A stretch of DNA of 56,667 bases from Prevotella sp. (GTDB lineage: Bacteria > Bacteroidota > Bacteroidia > Bacteroidales > Bacteroidaceae), in assembly GCA_016291495.1 (NCBI GenBank), contig JAEEXI010000019.1, positions 1-56,667 of the forward strand, given 5' to 3'. The notes beneath the pieces were generated by a model. That model was not told the DNA's origin, searched no databases, and saw nothing but the letters and a program-made list of their open reading frames with translations. Shown piece by piece: positions 24,539 through 33,119 of the stretch. Within the stretch, counting starts at the first letter, position 1; the number at the start of each line of letters is the position of its first letter. The position numbers and the translations under genes are program-made.

Positions 24539-26812
24539 ATGAAATTATCGGAACTTAAAACGGGCGGACGTGGTGTCATTATAAAGGTACAGGGACATGG
24601 CGGTTTCCGTAAGCGCATTATTGAGATGGGCTTTATCAAAGGACAGGATGTAGAGGTGTTGCAGAACGCCCCTCTTCAAGACCCCGTCATCTATAAGCTG
24701 ATGGGCTACGAGGTCAGTTTGCGCCGTCAGGAGGCAGAGATGATTGAGGTAGAGGCTGTCGACGATGCAAAGGATACAGACAACCAGCCATCTTCGCCAG
24801 ACGCGAAGGAATCGTCGGAAGTTAAGTTCAAGGATGTCATCAAAGTCGCATTGGTAGGTAATCCGAACTGCGGAAAGACTTCCTTCTTCAACTTTGCCAG
24901 TGGTGCTCATGGCCACGTGGGAAACTATAGTGGTGTGACAGTCGATGCTTCCGTTGCCCACGCCTCTTTCGAGGGCTATGAGTTTGATCTGACAGACTTG
25001 CCTGGCACCTATTCTTTGTCGTGTTACAGTCCTGAGGAGTTGTATGTCCGTGAACACCTGATGAAGCAGCATCCTGATGTCGTCATCAATGTCATCGATG
25101 CCTCGAACCTAGAGCGTAACCTTTATCTGACGACGCAGTTGGTCGATATGAACGTCCGCATGGTGTGTGCGCTGAATATGTACGACGAGTTTGAGCGTCG
25201 TGGCGACTACGTGCATATCAAGACGCTCTCAACCCTCTTTGGTGTTCCTTTCGTGCCCACATCGTTCAAGTCGGGCAGGGGAGTGCCGGAGTTGTTCCGC
25301 GAGGTCATCAGCGTCTATGAGGACCAGAGTCTGCTGGCGCGTCATATCCATATCCCCCACGGTCATGAGCTGGAGGCAGGCATCGCCCATATCCAGGAGC
25401 ACCTGAAAGAGGATGAGGAAGTGCGCCCCTTATATTCCACCCGTTATCTGGCCATCAAGTTGCTGGAGAACGACTCCTCTGTGGAGCGCTATATCCGGCA
25501 GTTGCCGAATGCCGATGAGATTATCGAGGCGAAGGTGATGGCTGCCGAGCGTGTGAAGGAAGAAATAAAGGAGGACTCCGAGACGGCCATCATGGATGCA
25601 AAGTACGGTTTCATTCATGGTGCGCTGACAGAGGCTGAGTTCCACAAGGGAGCGAAGGAGGACACCTACCGCATGACGCACTTCATCGACGATGTCCTGT
25701 CGAACAAATATTTTGGATTCCCCATCTTTTTCCTGATTCTCTTCGTGATGTTCCAAACCACTTTCTCGCTGGGACAGTATCCGATGGACTGGATAGAAGC
25801 TGGTGTGGAATGGCTGGGTGAGTTGATAGGCAGTACGATGTCTGACGGACCGCTACGCTCGATGCTGGTCGACGGTATCATTGGCGGTGTGGGCTCCGTC
25901 ATCGTCTTCCTGCCCCAGATTCTAATATTGTATTTCTTTATCTCCCTGATGGAAGACAGCGGCTATATGGCGCGTGCCGCTTTCATCATGGACAAGCTGA
26001 TGCATAAGATGGGACTGCACGGCAAGTCGTTCATCCCCCTGATTATGGGCTTCGGCTGTAACGTGCCTGCGGTGATGGCCACACGTACTATCGAGAGTCG
26101 CCGCTCCAGGATTATCACCATGATGATTCTGCCGTTCATGTCCTGTTCGGCACGTCTGCCCATCTATATCATGATTATCGGGACCATGTTCTCTTATCAA
26201 TACCGTTCTTGGGTCATGCTGTCGCTCTATGTGGTGGGCATCATCATTGCCGTCATCGTCAGCAAGATTTTCTCCACGTTCGTTATCAAGGGTGAGGACA
26301 CCCCGTTTGTGATGGAGCTGCCTCCCTATCGCATGCCGACGGCAAAGGCGATAGGGCGCCACACCTGGGAGAAAGGCAAGGAATACCTGAAGAAGATGGG
26401 AGGCATCATCCTCGTGGCATCCATTATTGTATGGGCGCTGGGCTACTTCGGTCCTACCGGAGTGGCACCGTCGATGGACCAGTCATACATTGGACTGATG
26501 GGACAGACCATTGCGCCGCTCTTCACGCCGCAAGGTTTCACCTGGCAGTTGGACGTCTCGCTCATTGCCGGAGTTGGTGCTAAGGAGATTGTAGCCTCTA
26601 CCATCGGCGTCTTGGGCGGACTAGAGGAGCTGACCCCGTTGGTGGCATATTGCTACCTGCTGTTCGTCCTGCTGTATTTCCCCTGCATCGCCACCATCGT
26701 CGCTATCAAGCACGAGACGGGTTCCTGGCGCTGGGCCGCCTTCGCCGCTGTCTATACCACCATCGTCGCCTGGATAGTCAGCGCCGCAGTATACCAGATT
26801 GGAACGCTATAA
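24539..26812 (+). CDS. feoB: FeoA-FeoB fusion ferrous iron transporter
   Basis: 757 residues. Residues 1-75 are a FeoA (SH3-like) domain: MKLSELKTGGRGVIIKVQGHG, RKRIIEMGFIKGQDVEVLQ, ending YEVSLRRQEAEMIEV. After a linker comes the FeoB GTPase: G1 GNPNCGKTS near 106, G3 DLPGTYSL, G4 NMYD. The membrane part has gate helices with the first core motif GFGCNVPAVMATR and a second copy GVGAKEIVASTIGVLG. It imports Fe2+ across the inner membrane. The FeoA-FeoB fusion is common in Bacteroidetes. Single-gene unit with its own promoter. Confidence 0.96.
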   Translation: MKLSELKTGGRGVIIKVQGHGGFRKRIIEMGFIKGQDVEVLQNAPLQDPVIYKLMGYEVSLRRQEAEMIEVEAVDDAKDTDNQPSSPDAKESSEVKFKDVIKVALVGNPNCGKTSFFNFASGAHGHVGNYSGVTVDASVAHASFEGYEFDLTDLPGTYSLSCYSPEELYVREHLMKQHPDVVINVIDASNLERNLYLTTQLVDMNVRMVCALNMYDEFERRGDYVHIKTLSTLFGVPFVPTSFKSGRGVPELFREVISVYEDQSLLARHIHIPHGHELEAGIAHIQEHLKEDEEVRPLYSTRYLAIKLLENDSSVERYIRQLPNADEIIEAKVMAAERVKEEIKEDSETAIMDAKYGFIHGALTEAEFHKGAKEDTYRMTHFIDDVLSNKYFGFPIFFLILFVMFQTTFSLGQYPMDWIEAGVEWLGELIGSTMSDGPLRSMLVDGIIGGVGSVIVFLPQILILYFFISLMEDSGYMARAAFIMDKLMHKMGLHGKSFIPLIMGFGCNVPAVMATRTIESRRSRIITMMILPFMSCSARLPIYIMIIGTMFSYQYRSWVMLSLYVVGIIIAVIVSKIFSTFVIKGEDTPFVMELPPYRMPTAKAIGRHTWEKGKEYLKKMGGIILVASIIVWALGYFGPTGVAPSMDQSYIGLMGQTIAPLFTPQGFTWQLDVSLIAGVGAKEIVASTIGVLGGLEELTPLVAYCYLLFVLLYFPCIATIVAIKHETGSWRWAAFAAVYTTIVAWIVSAAVYQIGTL

Positions 26813-26975
26813 AACAAGAAGGCTAAACGCTCAACTTTGGAAGCTATTTAACTTCTAAAGCAATGTTCCTAGTTCGATGGTCAACGGTCCGCTCGAGCTC
26901 TGCTCGCTTGCTACCAACGGGACGCAAGAATGGACAATGCCACATTTTTTCAAGCCTTAAAAAATCTGTTAGCAT

Positions 26976-27019
26976 GACTCATTGAGACTATCCCTACGAC
27001 TCATTCAGATAATCTCTAC
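26976..27019 (+). repeat. 22-bp imperfect tandem duplication
   Basis: Two adjacent 22-nt units at 26976-26997 and 26998-27019, both GACTCATT then AGA or AGAT and ending TCTCTAC or TCCCTAC; about four mismatches. Confidence 0.6.
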
Positions 27020-27024
27020 ATTTC

Positions 27025-27161
27025 CCCTCACCCTTCACTCAAGAGGCCTGAAATGCCGATGTACAAAGGGATAGGGGAGAGTGAAGGGCTGGTGCAACCC
27101 CTCACGCATTCCAATCCCTTTACACAAAGAGGTTTCAAAGCTTTTGAGTGAAGGGTGAGGG
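27025..27161. repeat. MITE-like inverted repeat with 18-bp perfect arms
   Basis: CCCTCACCCTTCACTCAA at 27025-27042 is the exact reverse complement of 27144-27161. Inside, a second pair (a segment around 27061-27073 against 27112-27124) is partly complementary, so the 137 bp can form one long hairpin. No coding frame is credible. Miniature transposable element or a structured transcript are the main options. Confidence 0.7.
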
Positions 27162-27220
27162 TGAAAATCGCGATTAACCCAAAATAAAGGCTTAGGAAGA
27201 AATGAGGGAAGATAATATTG

Positions 27221-27283
27221 TTATTTTGGAATAAGGCACGACTATTTCTCAGCAAAGGCTGCTTATTGCTCAATAAGGCAGGG
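27221..27283 (+). repeat. 21-bp tandem repeat, copy B
   Basis: Three 21-nt units at 27221-27241, 27242-27262 and 27263-27283, then a partial fourth. Units 1 and 3 carry the TTATT-N4-AATAAGGCA core of the copy at 2678-2740. Read in frame, both copies give a 7-residue periodic peptide of LLxNKxx type, explaining spurious small ORFs here. Confidence 0.75.
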
Positions 27284-27304
27284 TTGTTGGACAAGTGCTG
27301 GCTC

Positions 27305-27775
27305 TTATTCGTGATGATAGGGTTCACCACGGATGATGGTGCAGGCGCGATAGACTTGCTCGGTGAAGGTGAGGCGTATCATCTGATGGGAGAACGTCAT
27401 CTTGGAGAGGCTGAGCTGTTCGTTGGCACGGGCATAGACAGCTGGGGAGAAACCGTAGGGTCCGCCAATGACGAAGACGAGGCGGCGGGCGGTGTTGCGC
27501 TTCTGTTCCAGCCAGTCGGCAAACTCGATGCTGCGGAATTGGCGTCCGTGCTCATCTAACAGAACTACGGTATCGGAGGGTTGTAACTGACGTAGAATCA
27601 GTTCGCCCTCTGATTTTTTCTGCTGTTCCTCGCTGAGACTCTTGGCATTCTTGAGCTCGGGGATGGTGACGACCTCAAAGGGCATATAGTGATTGATGCG
27701 CTCCACATAGTCGTTGATACCAGCCAGGAAGTGCTTATTGACGGTTTTGCCTACTTGAACGAGAATCGTTTTCAT
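27305..27775 (-). CDS. rlmH: 23S rRNA pseudouridine-1915 N3-methyltransferase RlmH
   Basis: 156 residues, the usual length. MKTILVQVGKTVNKHFLAGINDYVERINHY starts the SPOUT fold; VVLLDEHGRQFRSIEFADWL, FVIGGPYGF (SAM-binding knot) and SLSKMTFSHQMIRLTFTEQVYRA lead to the conserved end RGEPYHHE. It methylates m3-pseudouridine at position 1915 of 23S rRNA (E. coli numbering). No promoter box is visible upstream; a heptamer tract separates it from the DUF5687 gene. Confidence 0.96.
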   Translation of the reverse strand: MKTILVQVGKTVNKHFLAGINDYVERINHYMPFEVVTIPELKNAKSLSEEQQKKSEGELILRQLQPSDTVVLLDEHGRQFRSIEFADWLEQKRNTARRLVFVIGGPYGFSPAVYARANEQLSLSKMTFSHQMIRLTFTEQVYRACTIIRGEPYHHE

Positions 27776-27810
27776 AATTATGCATTATGAATTATGCATT
27801 ATGCATTATC
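27776..27810 (+). repeat. AATTATG/CATTATG heptamer tract
   Basis: Five 7-bp units: AATTATG, CATTATG, AATTATG, CATTATG, CATTATC. It begins directly after the rlmH start codon (minus strand) and contains the stop codon of the upstream DUF5687 gene (27806-27808). Confidence 0.9.
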
Positions 27811-29299
27811 TTGTACTATGGAATCCTTCCAGATTCTCATAGCGGTGACGCATCATGCGCTGGTAGATGTTGCGCATCCAATAGGGTTCCGCCAGTGTGA
27901 AGGCAAGTCCGATGACTATCATCACGATATAGGCCACGGTATCGCTGAAGAGTGCCTGAAGAATCAGTACCAGGACGACGGGAACGAAGAATACGATGAG
28001 TTCGATAATCAGCTGGAGTTTGTTCTCAAACTGGTTCTTGCCAGTAATCTTTTCGTTCAAGGGCAATGTCTGCTTGTTCCAGATAGCCAGTTGGAAGAGC
28101 AGGCAGTATTCCGGTCCTGTGGTGATCAGCAGGTAGGCCAGTATCATCAGGATGGAGAACTTGCCTGAGATGATAGGGGGCAACAGCAACAGGAAGGGCA
28201 ACAGTACGATGGCGCAGTAGAAATAATACTTGGCACGAAGGAGGGTGAGGATGTTTTCTTCGTGCACCATCAGCAGGTCGATGTAGTTGCCTTCGGGTCC
28301 CATCACCTTGACGAGGTTGACGGCTCCGAAGAACACGAAGCAATAAAGGCACCACATATTACGGGCAAAGCCTCCGGTATATGCATCTGTATAGGCTATC
28401 ATCAGCGAGAGCATGGTGATGATCACAACGCCCTGGATGAAACGGGTACGGATGGCCTTGTTGCGCATTGTGCTCTTGATTTCCAGTTTCAGGTATTCGC
28501 CAATCTGTCCGAAACGGTTGAGGGCAGCAAACTCTGATACGTGTTTCAGCTTGGTTTTCTCGTGTTTAGATATCTCGTCGTAGATGAACCGCATCTGCAG
28601 TTTTCGGTTAATCAGGAAGAGGATGGTGAAAAGGACGAGAAGGAGCAGGAACGACTGCCAGGAGAAGGCATGCTCGCCAATGAAATCGAAGACTTGGTCG
28701 AAGATCTTTTCTATTGACTTGTCTGACACCAGGAAGAAGGGCACTACGATAGCGCCATAAACGACGACGGGTAATGCCCACCAGAACATGCTGCGGTTGA
28801 CTAACGTGCGGACCAGCAGATACCACTGGCTGTTGACTAGGATAATCAGATGCAGCAGCAAGAGCATCACCAGTCCCTGCAGAAGCGTCATACTGCCACA
28901 CACGCAGATGAAGGTATATGGCAGGAATAATGACATCCAGATGAAGTTGTAGGAATCAAACACTTGAGACACCAGGAAGCAGTCGACTGCCGTGTATCTG
29001 CTGAAAGGCATCAGCAGATAAGGCTTGACCAGCATGACGGGTGTCTGCTGGGAGACGAAACGGCTGAAGAAATCGAAAAGGAGCAGGAAGGGGACTACAA
29101 AGAATATCAGCTGATACTCATCTTCCTTGACAGCCACCCATCCGAGGAACGTTCCGATGGCAACGAAATAAACCAAGAAGAATGCCAGACCCAGATAGGC
29201 AAAGAACTTACCGTACTGGTTGGCCTCGAACATGACATTACGCTTCTCGCTGAGCTTTTTGTTCTTGCGCAGCAGGAAAAACAGTTGTATCTTATTCAT
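27806..29299 (-). CDS. DUF5687 family membrane protein
   Basis: 497 residues with about 12 hydrophobic helices. The N-terminus (FFLLRKNKKLSEKRNVMFEANQYGKFFAYLGLAFFLVYF), the segment VSQQTPVMLVKPYLLMPFSRYTAVDCFL and EYLKLEIKSTMRNKAIRTRF match DUF5687, a Bacteroidetes family resembling ABC-2 exporter permeases. An ATPase partner would be expected but none is adjacent. It follows the LolA-like gene by 23 nt in the ftsK unit. The stop codon lies in the heptamer tract. Confidence 0.78.
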   Translation of the reverse strand: MNKIQLFFLLRKNKKLSEKRNVMFEANQYGKFFAYLGLAFFLVYFVAIGTFLGWVAVKEDEYQLIFFVVPFLLLFDFFSRFVSQQTPVMLVKPYLLMPFSRYTAVDCFLVSQVFDSYNFIWMSLFLPYTFICVCGSMTLLQGLVMLLLLHLIILVNSQWYLLVRTLVNRSMFWWALPVVVYGAIVVPFFLVSDKSIEKIFDQVFDFIGEHAFSWQSFLLLLVLFTILFLINRKLQMRFIYDEISKHEKTKLKHVSEFAALNRFGQIGEYLKLEIKSTMRNKAIRTRFIQGVVIITMLSLMIAYTDAYTGGFARNMWCLYCFVFFGAVNLVKVMGPEGNYIDLLMVHEENILTLLRAKYYFYCAIVLLPFLLLLPPIISGKFSILMILAYLLITTGPEYCLLFQLAIWNKQTLPLNEKITGKNQFENKLQLIIELIVFFVPVVLVLILQALFSDTVAYIVMIVIGLAFTLAEPYWMRNIYQRMMRHRYENLEGFHSTR

Positions 29300-29322
29300 G
29301 ATGTCTTTTTACCTTTTTACTT

Positions 29323-29925
29323 TTATCTCAGGTCTATGATTTCTGCGTTGGGATAGGCCTTGGGGTTGAAACGGAACAGGGCATCGGACAGGTTTGCCTT
29401 CTTGAAATCCGACACCAGGATGGTGGTCCACTGCTTACCCTGCAGCATCTTGATCTGGGAGGGCACATACGACTGCTTGCCAATGGTAATCACCATTTCC
29501 TGAACACCGCTCTTCCGGGAGGTGGCTTTTAGCGTGACGACGTAGTTCTGGGCGTTGGAGGTCATCGTCGTGGTATAACCATTTTTATACATATATATAA
29601 AATGGTAGGGGTTGATGGCCTGCAGGTCAGCCTGGGTAGGGTTACAGACATTCACCTCGTCGTTCTGCCTGACGTAGGTCCACTGTGTCTTGCCGTCAAA
29701 CCACACTACGCCAACAGAGGTGTTGGCATAGAACTTCCTGCCTTTGACGGAGATAGTACCCGTCGAATTACCATACTGCTTGCTGCTGATGGTAAAGGAG
29801 GCGGTGACACCCGCCTTGTTAGAGACGACAGCTGCCGTCTTATCGAGGATTTTCGTCGCTGTCTGTCCGTAGGATGCTGTCACCAAGAACAGCAATCCGA
29901 ATATCATGAGTCTTATCTTCTCCAT
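29323..29925 (-). CDS. LolA-like outer membrane lipoprotein carrier
   Basis: 200 residues with a signal peptide (MEKIRLMIFGLLFLVTASYG). The mature part is the LolA/LolB half-barrel: ATKILDKTAAVVSNKAGVTASFTIS, ISVKGRKFYANTSVGVVWFDGKTQWTYVRQNDEVNV and a C-terminal LSDALFRFNPKAYPNAEIIDLR, as in the Bacteroidales LolA-like group. LolA proteins carry lipoproteins through the periplasm. The start overlaps the 3' end of ftsK by 13 nt, so it is translated from the ftsK transcript. Confidence 0.85.
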   Translation of the reverse strand: MEKIRLMIFGLLFLVTASYGQTATKILDKTAAVVSNKAGVTASFTISSKQYGNSTGTISVKGRKFYANTSVGVVWFDGKTQWTYVRQNDEVNVCNPTQADLQAINPYHFIYMYKNGYTTTMTSNAQNYVVTLKATSRKSGVQEMVITIGKQSYVPSQIKMLQGKQWTTILVSDFKKANLSDALFRFNPKAYPNAEIIDLR

Positions 29926-32363
29926 TGTGTCAACAGGTTCTCTAAACTGTTCTCATCCTGAATCAATACTTCACGAGGCTTTGAGCCGTGGGCGGCACCA
30001 ACGACACCTGCCTTCTCCAACTGGTCCATCAGGCGGCCGGCACGGTTGTAGCCAATGGCGAACTTACGCTGAATAAGACTGGTGGAGCCACTCTGGTTGA
30101 CGACAATCAGGCGGGCGGCATCCTCGAACATCGGGTCGAGATGCTGCATGTCCACATCGGCAGCCTCGCCCATATCGTCATCCGGCATATCAGGCTCAGG
30201 CAATTCGAAGGCTGAGAGATAGCCCTGCTGCTGGGCAATGAACTGGTTGATGCGCTCTACCTCAGGAGTATCGACAAAGGCACATTGTACGCGGACGGGC
30301 TCGCCGCCATTCAGATAGAGCATATCACCACGTCCAATCAGCTGTTGGGCACCCGGACGGTCCAAGATTGTACGGGAGTCGATCATAGCACCCACGCGGA
30401 AAGCAATACGACTTGGGAAGTTAGCCTTGATGGTACCCGTGATGATGTTCGTGGTAGGACGCTGGGTGGCGATAATCATGTGGATGCCGACGGCACGTGC
30501 CAGCTGGGCGATACGTGCGATAGGCAGCTCCACTTCCTTACCTGCTGTCATAATCAGATCGCCAAACTCATCGATAACCACCACGATATACGGCATGTAA
30601 CGATGTCCGTTGTTAGGATTCAACTGGCGATCGATGAACTTCTTGTTGTATTCCTTGATGTTTCGGGCCTGTGCCATCTTCAACAGGTCGTAACGGGTGT
30701 CCATCTCCTTACAGAGAGAATTCAAGGTGCGGACAACCTTCGTAACATCAGTGATAATAGGATCTGCCTCCTCATCAGGCACCTTTGCCAGGAAGTGTTT
30801 GTCGATGGAAGAATAGACACTGAACTCTACCTTCTTCGGGTCGACAAGGACAATCTTCAACTCAGCAGGGTGTTTCTTATATAATAATGAGGTAATGATG
30901 GCGTTCAAGCCGACTGATTTACCCTGACCAGTAGCACCAGCGACAAGCAGGTGGGGAGCTTTGGCGAGGTCGAACATAAAGACTTCATTGGTAATGGTCT
31001 TACCGACGGCACAAGGCAGATCCATCGTCGTTTCCTGGAATTTCTTGGAATTCAGAATCGATTCCATCGAGACGGTGGTGGGTTTGGCATTCGGAACCTC
31101 AATACCGATAGTTCCCTTACCGGGTATGGGGGCGATGATACGGATACCCAGAGCAGAGAGACTCAAGGCAATATCATCCTCCAGGTTGCGGATACGGGAA
31201 ATGCGGACACCAGGAGCAGGGGTGATCTCGTAAAGGGTAATCGTCGGACCTACCGTTGCCTTGATGCTACTAATCTCCACACCGAAGTTGCGGAGGACGT
31301 CGACAATACGGTTTTTATTGGCAGTCTGCTCTGCCATATCAATATACGGTTTACCGTCATTATCGTATTTCTTCAACAGGTCGAGGGTGGGATAGTGGTA
31401 GTTCTCCAAATCGCGCTTGGGATCGTAGGGCGTGGTGATATCACCATAATCGCCTACCAGGTCCTTACCGTCGGCAGCCTCTTCCTTCATACCTGTATCA
31501 ACAGTCATTTCGACACCCGTCTCATCGCCAACGGGCATGATGTCGGCAGCCATTACGGTTTCGCTCTTCACGATAACTGGTGGCAGTTCCTCTGTCTTAT
31601 CGTTCTCGTTGTCAAACTCCACCACTTGTTCTACAGGGTCGTCAAAGACTACAGGATCCTCTACCGTCTCAATCTCAGGCTTTTCATCCTCCGTATTATC
31701 ACTCCTGCCGATATGAATCTCCATCGGTATCTTCTTCAAGTAACGCAAAGGATTGAATAGCTTGCGGATAAAGAATACCGTCTCTGCACTGAGATAGACC
31801 AGGAAGGCAATAGCCGTAACAGCCAGCAGGAAGGTTAGTCCTGGTGCGCCCAATAGTCCTTGTATTATATCGCTGATAGACTGTCCGTGATCTCCTCCAG
31901 GATTGAAATGTGATTCAGAGAAGAATGGACTCAAGAATTTGGCAAAGGTGACGGAAGCCCATATCATGACAAGGGCAAGGGTCATGAACCATTTGATCAG
32001 ATTGACCTTATAAGCTCTCATCAGATTGACAGAGAGCAGGAGGATAAAGACAGGAATCAGGAAAGCGGGAAAACCGAAACAGCGTTTGATGAAGAACCAT
32101 GCACTGTAGGCTCCCAACGAGCCACAGGCATTCTGGAATTCACCATTCTGGTTCATGATTTCACCCTCACGAGGTGCCTCAATCATACTCTGGTCAGTAG
32201 CTCCTGTGGTAAAATAGGAGATAAACGACCAGATAAGATAACCTGCTATAAACATGAGCAGAAAACCCAGAAAGAAGTTCAGGCGCTCATTGTGGAATAT
32301 CTTGTCAATACCTAATGCCTCCTTAAACGAAGAGGCCGTTTCTGTTTTCTTTTTCCTTGCCAT
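29913..32363 (-). CDS. ftsK: DNA translocase FtsK/SpoIIIE
   Basis: 816 residues from ATG at 32363; the longer frame to 32786 includes the promoter and is rejected. Four N-terminal membrane helices lie in about 25-215. An acidic linker follows, then the motor: Walker A AGATGQGKSVGLN near 475, VLVDPKKVEFSVY, VVVIDEFGDLIMTAGKEVE and IATQRPTTNIITGTIKANFPSR. The C-terminal gamma domain (LIQRKFAIGYNRAGRLMDQLEKAGVVG) binds KOPS-like sites. FtsK segregates chromosome termini at the septum. First gene of a unit with LolA-like and DUF5687. Confidence 0.96.
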   Translation of the reverse strand: MARKKKTETASSFKEALGIDKIFHNERLNFFLGFLLMFIAGYLIWSFISYFTTGATDQSMIEAPREGEIMNQNGEFQNACGSLGAYSAWFFIKRCFGFPAFLIPVFILLLSVNLMRAYKVNLIKWFMTLALVMIWASVTFAKFLSPFFSESHFNPGGDHGQSISDIIQGLLGAPGLTFLLAVTAIAFLVYLSAETVFFIRKLFNPLRYLKKIPMEIHIGRSDNTEDEKPEIETVEDPVVFDDPVEQVVEFDNENDKTEELPPVIVKSETVMAADIMPVGDETGVEMTVDTGMKEEAADGKDLVGDYGDITTPYDPKRDLENYHYPTLDLLKKYDNDGKPYIDMAEQTANKNRIVDVLRNFGVEISSIKATVGPTITLYEITPAPGVRISRIRNLEDDIALSLSALGIRIIAPIPGKGTIGIEVPNAKPTTVSMESILNSKKFQETTMDLPCAVGKTITNEVFMFDLAKAPHLLVAGATGQGKSVGLNAIITSLLYKKHPAELKIVLVDPKKVEFSVYSSIDKHFLAKVPDEEADPIITDVTKVVRTLNSLCKEMDTRYDLLKMAQARNIKEYNKKFIDRQLNPNNGHRYMPYIVVVIDEFGDLIMTAGKEVELPIARIAQLARAVGIHMIIATQRPTTNIITGTIKANFPSRIAFRVGAMIDSRTILDRPGAQQLIGRGDMLYLNGGEPVRVQCAFVDTPEVERINQFIAQQQGYLSAFELPEPDMPDDDMGEAADVDMQHLDPMFEDAARLIVVNQSGSTSLIQRKFAIGYNRAGRLMDQLEKAGVVGAAHGSKPREVLIQDENSLENLLTQWRR

Positions 32364-32381
32364 ATTTTTATAAATAATGTG

Positions 32382-32389
32382 CAAAAGTA
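32382..32389 (-). promoter_or_regulatory. Promoter -7 box of ftsK
   Basis: The minus strand reads TACTTTTG, 18 nt before the ftsK ATG, followed by an A/T-rich leader. Confidence 0.7.
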
Positions 32390-32433
32390 ATTGAAAAATC
32401 TCACAATTCGCCATAAAATCGTGAATTTTTTTG

Positions 32434-32441
32434 TATTTTTG
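32434..32441 (+). promoter_or_regulatory. Promoter -7 box of the exonuclease/rlmI/tilS unit
   Basis: TATTTTTG, 21 nt before the ATG at 32463; divergent from the ftsK promoter about 45 nt away. Confidence 0.6.
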
Positions 32442-32462
32442 CACCTTGAAAACAAAAGTTTG

Positions 32463-33119
32463 ATGAAAAAGACGATATATAGCAAATACGATAAGACGAA
32501 AATAGGAACTTTGCCAAGAGTGGTCTTTGAAGGTCGTATCGTAGTGGTCATTACGAAGGAAGAGGCGGATAAGGCAGTGAAATACCTGTTGGCCCAACCG
32601 ATTCTCGGAATCGATACAGAGACACGTCCGTCTTTCAAGAAAGGACATGTCAACCAAGTGGCGCTCCTGCAGGTAGCCAGTCATGATGTATGTTTCCTGT
32701 TCCGACTGAACCTGATAGGGATGCCTGCATCTGTGATTAAACTGTTGGAGGATACGACTGTTCCCAAAATAGGTCTTTCCTTGCATGATGATCTCATGAT
32801 GCTGGGTAAACGTAGTTCCTTTGAACGTGGCAATTTTATTGACTTACAAGATAAAGCAAGAGAAATCGGGGTGGAGGACATGAGCCTGCAGAAGCTCTTC
32901 GCCAATTTCTTTGGTCAGCGTATCAGTAAGCGAGACCAGTTGTCTAACTGGGAGGCAGATGTGCTGAGTGAAAAACAGAAAATCTATGCGGCTACAGATG
33001 CCTGGACTTGCATTTTACTATACGAGGAACTGATGCGTCTTGAGCAGACTGGTGATTATGAATTGATAAAAGTGGAGAATGATGTACAGACAGATACGGT
33101 TGAAGAGGGGAAAGGATGA
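32463..33119 (+). CDS. 3'-5' exonuclease, RNase D/WRN-exonuclease type
   Basis: 218 residues from ATG at 32463. A DEDDy-type domain: ILGIDTETRPSF (first acidic pair), VALLQVASHDVCFLF, IGLSLHDDLMMLG (third Asp) and KQKIYAATDAWTCILLYEEL with Tyr and Asp of the last motif. There is no HRDC domain, so it resembles the small WRN-exonuclease-like proteins of Bacteroidetes. Substrate unknown. The 3' end overlaps rlmI by 41 nt and the last residues are acidic. Confidence 0.85.
   Translation: MKKTIYSKYDKTKIGTLPRVVFEGRIVVVITKEEADKAVKYLLAQPILGIDTETRPSFKKGHVNQVALLQVASHDVCFLFRLNLIGMPASVIKLLEDTTVPKIGLSLHDDLMMLGKRSSFERGNFIDLQDKAREIGVEDMSLQKLFANFFGQRISKRDQLSNWEADVLSEKQKIYAATDAWTCILLYEELMRLEQTGDYELIKVENDVQTDTVEEGKG

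Larger units (their letters stand above)
26813..27304. other. Repeat-rich intergenic region
   Basis: About 490 bases between the convergent ends of feoB and rlmH. It holds a 22-bp imperfect tandem duplication (26976-27019), a 137-bp MITE-like inverted repeat (27025-27161) and the second copy of the 21-bp repeat (27221-27283). The open frames crossing it are repeat translations; I see no gene or clear terminator. Confidence 0.65.

Noticed and set aside
27221..27283. CRISPR-like direct repeats
   Set aside because: The 21-bp units are contiguous without unique spacers.
27028..27330. 100-codon minus-strand frame across the MITE-like element and the 21-bp repeat
   Set aside because: It joins two unrelated repeat elements and runs into rlmH; no start signal or family resemblance.
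32364..32786. Longer N-terminus for FtsK
   Set aside because: The extension covers both divergent promoters and lacks FtsK-like sequence; ATG at 32363 starts a typical N-terminus.
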